A stretch of 64,000 nucleotides of DNA. It comes from Cyanobacteriota bacterium. Lineage in GTDB: Bacteria; Cyanobacteriota; Cyanobacteriia; PCC-6307; Cyanobiaceae. Below, in pieces: positions 60,084-64,000 of this stretch. Made by a program: the position numbers and the translations under genes. The stretch spans positions 38,351 through 102,350 of the forward strand of contig JAQCGH010000001.1 in the NCBI GenBank assembly GCA_027620015.1, in the 5' to 3' direction. The first letter of the stretch is position 1. Every line of letters starts with the position of its first letter. The notes beneath the pieces were generated by a model. The model worked only from the letters and a program-made list of their open reading frames with translations, ran no database searches and was not told the origin of the DNA.

Positions 60084-61013
60084 TCAGCCCTTGGATGCTT
60101 TCGCTTCTGCGAACAGGGCCCGCACTCCCAGGCGGTTGAGCGGCAATCGCAATAGCTCCATGGCAACCCCCTGATGGCCGCGGCGAATCAACCAGGCCAG
60201 CAGGGGTCGCAAACTGCGTTCATTAAGCATGCCGCCGAGGGTGAGCGCTTCCCAGAGAAGTCGATGCAGCCAAGTGAACTGGATCATCAACCGGACCCGG
60301 CGGGTTGGGTGCTTGTAGTAAAAAACCAATCCCATTTTTGCGCGCTCCCGCTCAACCCGAATCAAATCGGGTATCTGCTCCAAATTCAGGACCGGATGCC
60401 AGTGGTAGCCAACAGCTTCAGGGCAGCGCACTAAGACAACCCCAAGCCGCCTTAGCCGTTCGCCGAGCTCCAGATCTTCCCAGCCATACAAGCGGAATCG
60501 CGTATCAAACAGGCCAGCCTCTACAAGCAGCTGCCGATCGATCGCCACATTGCCGGTGGCAAAATAGGCAAAGGAATGATCTTGAAGCTTGCGTGGTTCA
60601 CTGCAAGGATCCTGGAAATTGGCGGTATTAATCACGGATCCATATGTGAAACAGCGGCGGTTACCGCGCCGCTGCCACTCGCGCTCTAGAGCTTCTGCGT
60701 GGCTAAGCAGAAATCCGGGGGTAACCACTAGGTCGCTGTCGATGAACACAACCACGTCTCCGCGAGCTGCCTCCACGCCCCGATTACGGCCTTGAGCTGG
60801 ACCGCCGTGCTCCTGCTCGATCAGTCGCAGGTGCGGAAGCTGCGGGCTGTGCTGCCGCAACCAGCCAACAGTGGCGTCTGTTGAGCCATCGTCAACAAGC
60901 ACAACCTCATAGCCTGTAATCAGTGCTGAAAAATCCTGGGCCTCCAGGGCATGAAGGCATTTCTGCAGGATCGGCAGACGGTTGTAGGTGGGGATCACGA
61001 CGCTGAGGAACAT
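60084..61013 (-). CDS. Glycosyltransferase family 2
   Basis: FLSVVIPTYNRLPILQKCLHALEAQDF; VLVDDGSTDAT; VVFIDSDLVVTPGFL; LYGWEDLELGERLRRLG. Confidence 0.92.
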   Translation of the reverse strand: MFLSVVIPTYNRLPILQKCLHALEAQDFSALITGYEVVLVDDGSTDATVGWLRQHSPQLPHLRLIEQEHGGPAQGRNRGVEAARGDVVVFIDSDLVVTPGFLLSHAEALEREWQRRGNRRCFTYGSVINTANFQDPCSEPRKLQDHSFAYFATGNVAIDRQLLVEAGLFDTRFRLYGWEDLELGERLRRLGVVLVRCPEAVGYHWHPVLNLEQIPDLIRVERERAKMGLVFYYKHPTRRVRLMIQFTWLHRLLWEALTLGGMLNERSLRPLLAWLIRRGHQGVAMELLRLPLNRLGVRALFAEAKASKG

Positions 61014-61037
61014 CGGAGTCGCAGCGAAGGTCTAAAC

Positions 61038-61063
61038 AAAAAAAGGGATCCTCCCGGATCCCC
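61038..61063 (-). terminator. Intrinsic terminator downstream of the 51-aa basic ORF
   Basis: Minus strand GGGATCC GGGA GGATCCC TTTTTTT. Confidence 0.85.
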
Positions 61064-61086
61064 TAGAAATGGATGGGCTGAACTGA

Positions 61087-61242
61087 TCAATCTGCGGCGC
61101 CACCATTATTTGCAGTACCTGTAACACCGTTGCCGGCCCCTTCACCGCGGCCGTCGTTGCGCAGCTTGCGCTTCTTGAATTTGCGCGCATAGGAGCGATT
61201 GCGCTCTTGCTTTTCCTTCTTGAGATTCCTGCGCTTAGCCAT
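61087..61242 (-). CDS. Small, very basic conserved-looking protein (51 aa)
   Basis: MAKRRNLKKEKQERNRSYARKFKKRKLRNDGRGEGAGNGVTGTANNGGAAD*; followed by an intrinsic terminator; absent from the supplied track, whose ORFs are all at least 60 aa. Confidence 0.75.
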   Translation of the reverse strand: MAKRRNLKKEKQERNRSYARKFKKRKLRNDGRGEGAGNGVTGTANNGGAAD

Positions 61243-61277
61243 GCGAGCGGCGAGTTGGAGAGATGCGAATCCTTACT

Positions 61278-61970
61278 CTACTCAATTGCGAAGGCGCCCT
61301 TGCTCAACCGACCGTCCTCCATCTGCACTAGCCGGTCTGCCACATCAAGAATCCGAGGATCATGAGTGACCATCAATACACCGCATCCCTGGTCTTTAGC
61401 TAAACCCTTAAGCAACTCGACCACCTCACGACCGGTATGGGAATCCAAAGATGCGGTGGGCTCATCAGCTAATAAAAGCTGGGGCCTGGCAGCAAGAGCA
61501 CGGGCGATGGAGACCCTTTGTTTTTGCCCACCTGAGAGATCATGGGGCAGCTTGCTGAGATGGTCGCTCAAGCCCACGGCTCGCAACCATTCCCGAGATC
61601 GATCCCTACGAGCGCGATAACTAAGTCCTTGCAGCAGGTCTGCACCCATTTGAACGTTTTGTTCTGCCGTAAGGCACCTGAGCAGGTTGTGACCCTGAAT
61701 GATCATGCCAATCCTGCGACGTAACTTGAGCCTGGCGGCACGGCTAGCTCCTTTGAGCTCTTCTCCAAACACCTTTACCGAGCCCTCCTGTACCTGGCGA
61801 AGTGCCCCAATCAGGGTCAAAAGTGTTGTTTTACCGCAGCCGGAGGGACCGGTAAGTAGCACCACCTCACCGGCATCAACGCAAAGACTGATCTCTTGAA
61901 GCACCTGGCGGCGATTGACGCCACTGCCAAATGAATGCCTCAATCCTTCTAGATGGACCATCGCAGCCAT
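61278..61970 (-). CDS. devA: DevA-type ABC transporter ATP-binding protein
   Basis: LLTGPSGCGKTTLLTLIGALRQVQEGSVKVFGEEL; LSGGQKQRVSIARALAARPQLLLADEPTASLD; ATGA-type junction with devC. Confidence 0.88.
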   Translation of the reverse strand: MAAMVHLEGLRHSFGSGVNRRQVLQEISLCVDAGEVVLLTGPSGCGKTTLLTLIGALRQVQEGSVKVFGEELKGASRAARLKLRRRIGMIIQGHNLLRCLTAEQNVQMGADLLQGLSYRARRDRSREWLRAVGLSDHLSKLPHDLSGGQKQRVSIARALAARPQLLLADEPTASLDSHTGREVVELLKGLAKDQGCGVLMVTHDPRILDVADRLVQMEDGRLSKGAFAIE

Positions 61971-63142
61971 CAAAAAATCTCCGCGGGGTCGGCATCTCCA
62001 AGGCGCCGCATGGCCAGGGTTGCTGAGCCCATACACATCACCAAAATCAAGATGAACACCGTTATTGCCCGGGTGGGGTTCATTGATACAGGTAGCTGGG
62101 TGGCGTTTCGCACCAGCAGATAGAGACCCTGGCCGGCAGCGTAGGCAGGTAAATAGCCAAATACAGCAAGCAAAATCCCCTCCCTAGCCACCACTCCGAG
62201 CAGCGTGGGCAGGCGATAGCCCATCGCCATCAAGGTGGCGTATTCCGGCAGGTGATCACTGACGTCTGAATACAAAATCTGATAAACGATTACACAGCCC
62301 ACCACAAAGCCCATGGCAGCGCCGAGGGTGAAAATGAAGCCGATCGAGGTGCTGGATCGCCAGTAGTTCTGCTCAAAAGCGATGAATCCATCTTTGGTCA
62401 GCACGCTGACGTCATCAGGAAGATCTCGCTGCAGCCTTTCAACCAACGAATCGGCATCGGCCCCAGCGCGCAAGCGGATCAGGCCTACCTCAATGCTGCC
62501 GGGAGGAGTGTTTGGCAGCAGCTCGAGAAAGGTCTCATGGCTGGTGAGCAGATTGCCGTCAGCGCCAAAGGACGTGCCGAGCCCAACCAGGCCAGCCACC
62601 CTTATTTTTTTGCCATTAATTTCGCTTTCAACAGTGCGCCCGCTACGAAACCAATCGGCTACTGGGCCGAATTCAGGCCTGGAGAGCTCATCAAACAGCA
62701 CTCGGCCCCGATCCTGAAGAAGCTTTGCCTTAGGTGTAAGGCTGGGATCGGTAAACAGTGGATCGGCGGGCTCAAAGCCCAAGGTGAGAATTGAGCGTGT
62801 CGACCTTGTGTCGGGGTTGCGCCACAACAGCAAATTCCAGTGAACCGGAGTAATCCCCTCCACATCAGGATCTGCCATGGCCTGCACAAGACGTCGGCTG
62901 GGAAAGCCGGCCATGCTCACCGAGCTGCTGGAACGAGGGCTGATTAACACCAGGTCGGTGTCAAGCAGGCGATGAATAGTGACGCTGGCATCAAATAAGC
63001 CATCCCTAAAGCCAAGCTGCATGAACATCAAGATGCCGGCAAAGGCGATGCCAGCCAGGGCGACAGCCAATCGCACGGGCTGGCGAGTCAACAGCAGCCA
63101 GGCAAGAGGAATGCGTCGGCCCTGCCAAATACGGCTAAGCAT
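61970..63142 (-). CDS. devC: DevC-type ABC transporter permease
   Basis: PLAWLLLTRQPVRLAVALAGIAFAGILMFMQLGFRDGLFDASVTIHRLLDTDLVLISPRSSS. Confidence 0.92.
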   Translation of the reverse strand: MLSRIWQGRRIPLAWLLLTRQPVRLAVALAGIAFAGILMFMQLGFRDGLFDASVTIHRLLDTDLVLISPRSSSSVSMAGFPSRRLVQAMADPDVEGITPVHWNLLLWRNPDTRSTRSILTLGFEPADPLFTDPSLTPKAKLLQDRGRVLFDELSRPEFGPVADWFRSGRTVESEINGKKIRVAGLVGLGTSFGADGNLLTSHETFLELLPNTPPGSIEVGLIRLRAGADADSLVERLQRDLPDDVSVLTKDGFIAFEQNYWRSSTSIGFIFTLGAAMGFVVGCVIVYQILYSDVSDHLPEYATLMAMGYRLPTLLGVVAREGILLAVFGYLPAYAAGQGLYLLVRNATQLPVSMNPTRAITVFILILVMCMGSATLAMRRLGDADPAEIF

Positions 63143-63999
63143 CAGCGCTGCTCAGGCGACCTGTTGGCAGCGAGGCGCGCAATCACCTTTAGGCCAGTGA
63201 GATCGCGCACTCGCTTGCTGTCTGCAGGATTTAGGGCGACCCGTACCTCCACGACCCTGGCATCCGCATCTCCGGTGGGATCAGTTGAAAGCACTGCACG
63301 TTGTCGAACTTGGGGGCTTATCCGAATCACTTCTCCTGAAAGCGTGCCTTGATAACCACCGTTTTCACTTATCAGAGAGACCCTCTGGCCGAGGCGAACC
63401 CTGTCGATATCACTTTCGTAAACCTCGATCAAGGCTTGCATGCGGTTGCTGGCACCAAGCTCAAGCACGCCTTTGTCTGTTGGGCGCTCTCCAACACGAG
63501 CGTGGAGTTTCAGGACGGTGCCAGCCATAGGCGCCCTTAACTCGGTAAGCCACAACTCAGCTTTGAGTTTCTCGCGTTCAGCCCAAGCTTCATTGCGATC
63601 TCCCTCAAGCTTGAGGAGGTCCGTCTCGCGGTTGTCCAGCTCACCAATATGTATAGCTCCAGAACGACTCAGCTGGCGGTAGCGACGGACGTCGCGGGTT
63701 TGTACAGCCAATCTGGTGTCAAGGTTGAGAAGGCGAGCCTCAATTAGCCGTTGTTGGGCCACAAGGGTGGGAGCTGTGTCAAAGCGGGCTAGCAGCTGGC
63801 CACTGCTGACACGGTCGCCTTCCTCAACTAAAAGATCGGAGATCCGGGGGCTGCCGCCAATGCCACTGATAGGGGCCGCCAGCAAGCGCACATCACCAGC
63901 CGGCTCCAGCCGTCCTAGTGCTGCCACCGCCTCCTGATTACGGGGAGTTGCCGCAACCACCGGTGCTTTGACGGCAGGGGTTCGCTGCTGGCGAACCAC
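63142..63999 (-). CDS. devB: DevB-type HlyD-family membrane fusion protein (truncated at window end)
   Basis: GRLEPAGDVRLLAAPISGIGGSPRISDLLVEEGDRVSSGQLLARFDTAPTLVAQ; N-terminus continues beyond the window. Confidence 0.88.
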   Translation of the reverse strand: MVRQQRTPAVKAPVVAATPRNQEAVAALGRLEPAGDVRLLAAPISGIGGSPRISDLLVEEGDRVSSGQLLARFDTAPTLVAQQRLIEARLLNLDTRLAVQTRDVRRYRQLSRSGAIHIGELDNRETDLLKLEGDRNEAWAEREKLKAELWLTELRAPMAGTVLKLHARVGERPTDKGVLELGASNRMQALIEVYESDIDRVRLGQRVSLISENGGYQGTLSGEVIRISPQVRQRAVLSTDPTGDADARVVEVRVALNPADSKRVRDLTGLKVIARLAANRSPEQR

Positions 64000-64000
64000 G

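Noticed and set aside
1-64000. Prophage, transposon, CRISPR or toxin-antitoxin island
   Set aside because: No transposase, integrase, phage structural gene, spaced repeat array or recognisable TA pair found on reading both strands.

Overview
A compact, mostly housekeeping 64 kb chromosomal segment from a cyanobacterium. Gene content (apcD, chlP, pxcA, bifunctional class II FBPase/SBPase, devBCA, ferredoxin-type sulfite reductase) suggests a picocyanobacterium of the Synechococcus/Cyanobium lineage; that lineage call is inferred from content, not searched. I support about 60 protein genes, one tRNA (Met, CAT anticodon), one cobalamin riboswitch and several intrinsic-terminator-like hairpins. 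I see no CRISPR array, prophage, transposase or classical defence island. The strongest non-coding element is the cobalamin riboswitch (minus strand, about 28.50-28.67 kb), which sits just before a two-gene hupE/ureJ-cobW operon. Other items worth checking: a two-gene unit of DUF3370 plus a ribbon-helix-helix/J-domain fusion, followed by an unusually long structured intergenic region with repeats and a terminator (possible sRNA); overlapping palindromes 230-270 bp upstream of typA; a 51-aa very basic ORF absent from the supplied track; and a possible 64-aa ORF convergent with a sigma factor. I found no clear previously undescribed multi-gene system; the candidates below are hypotheses. All family calls come from reading motifs, since no database search was possible.
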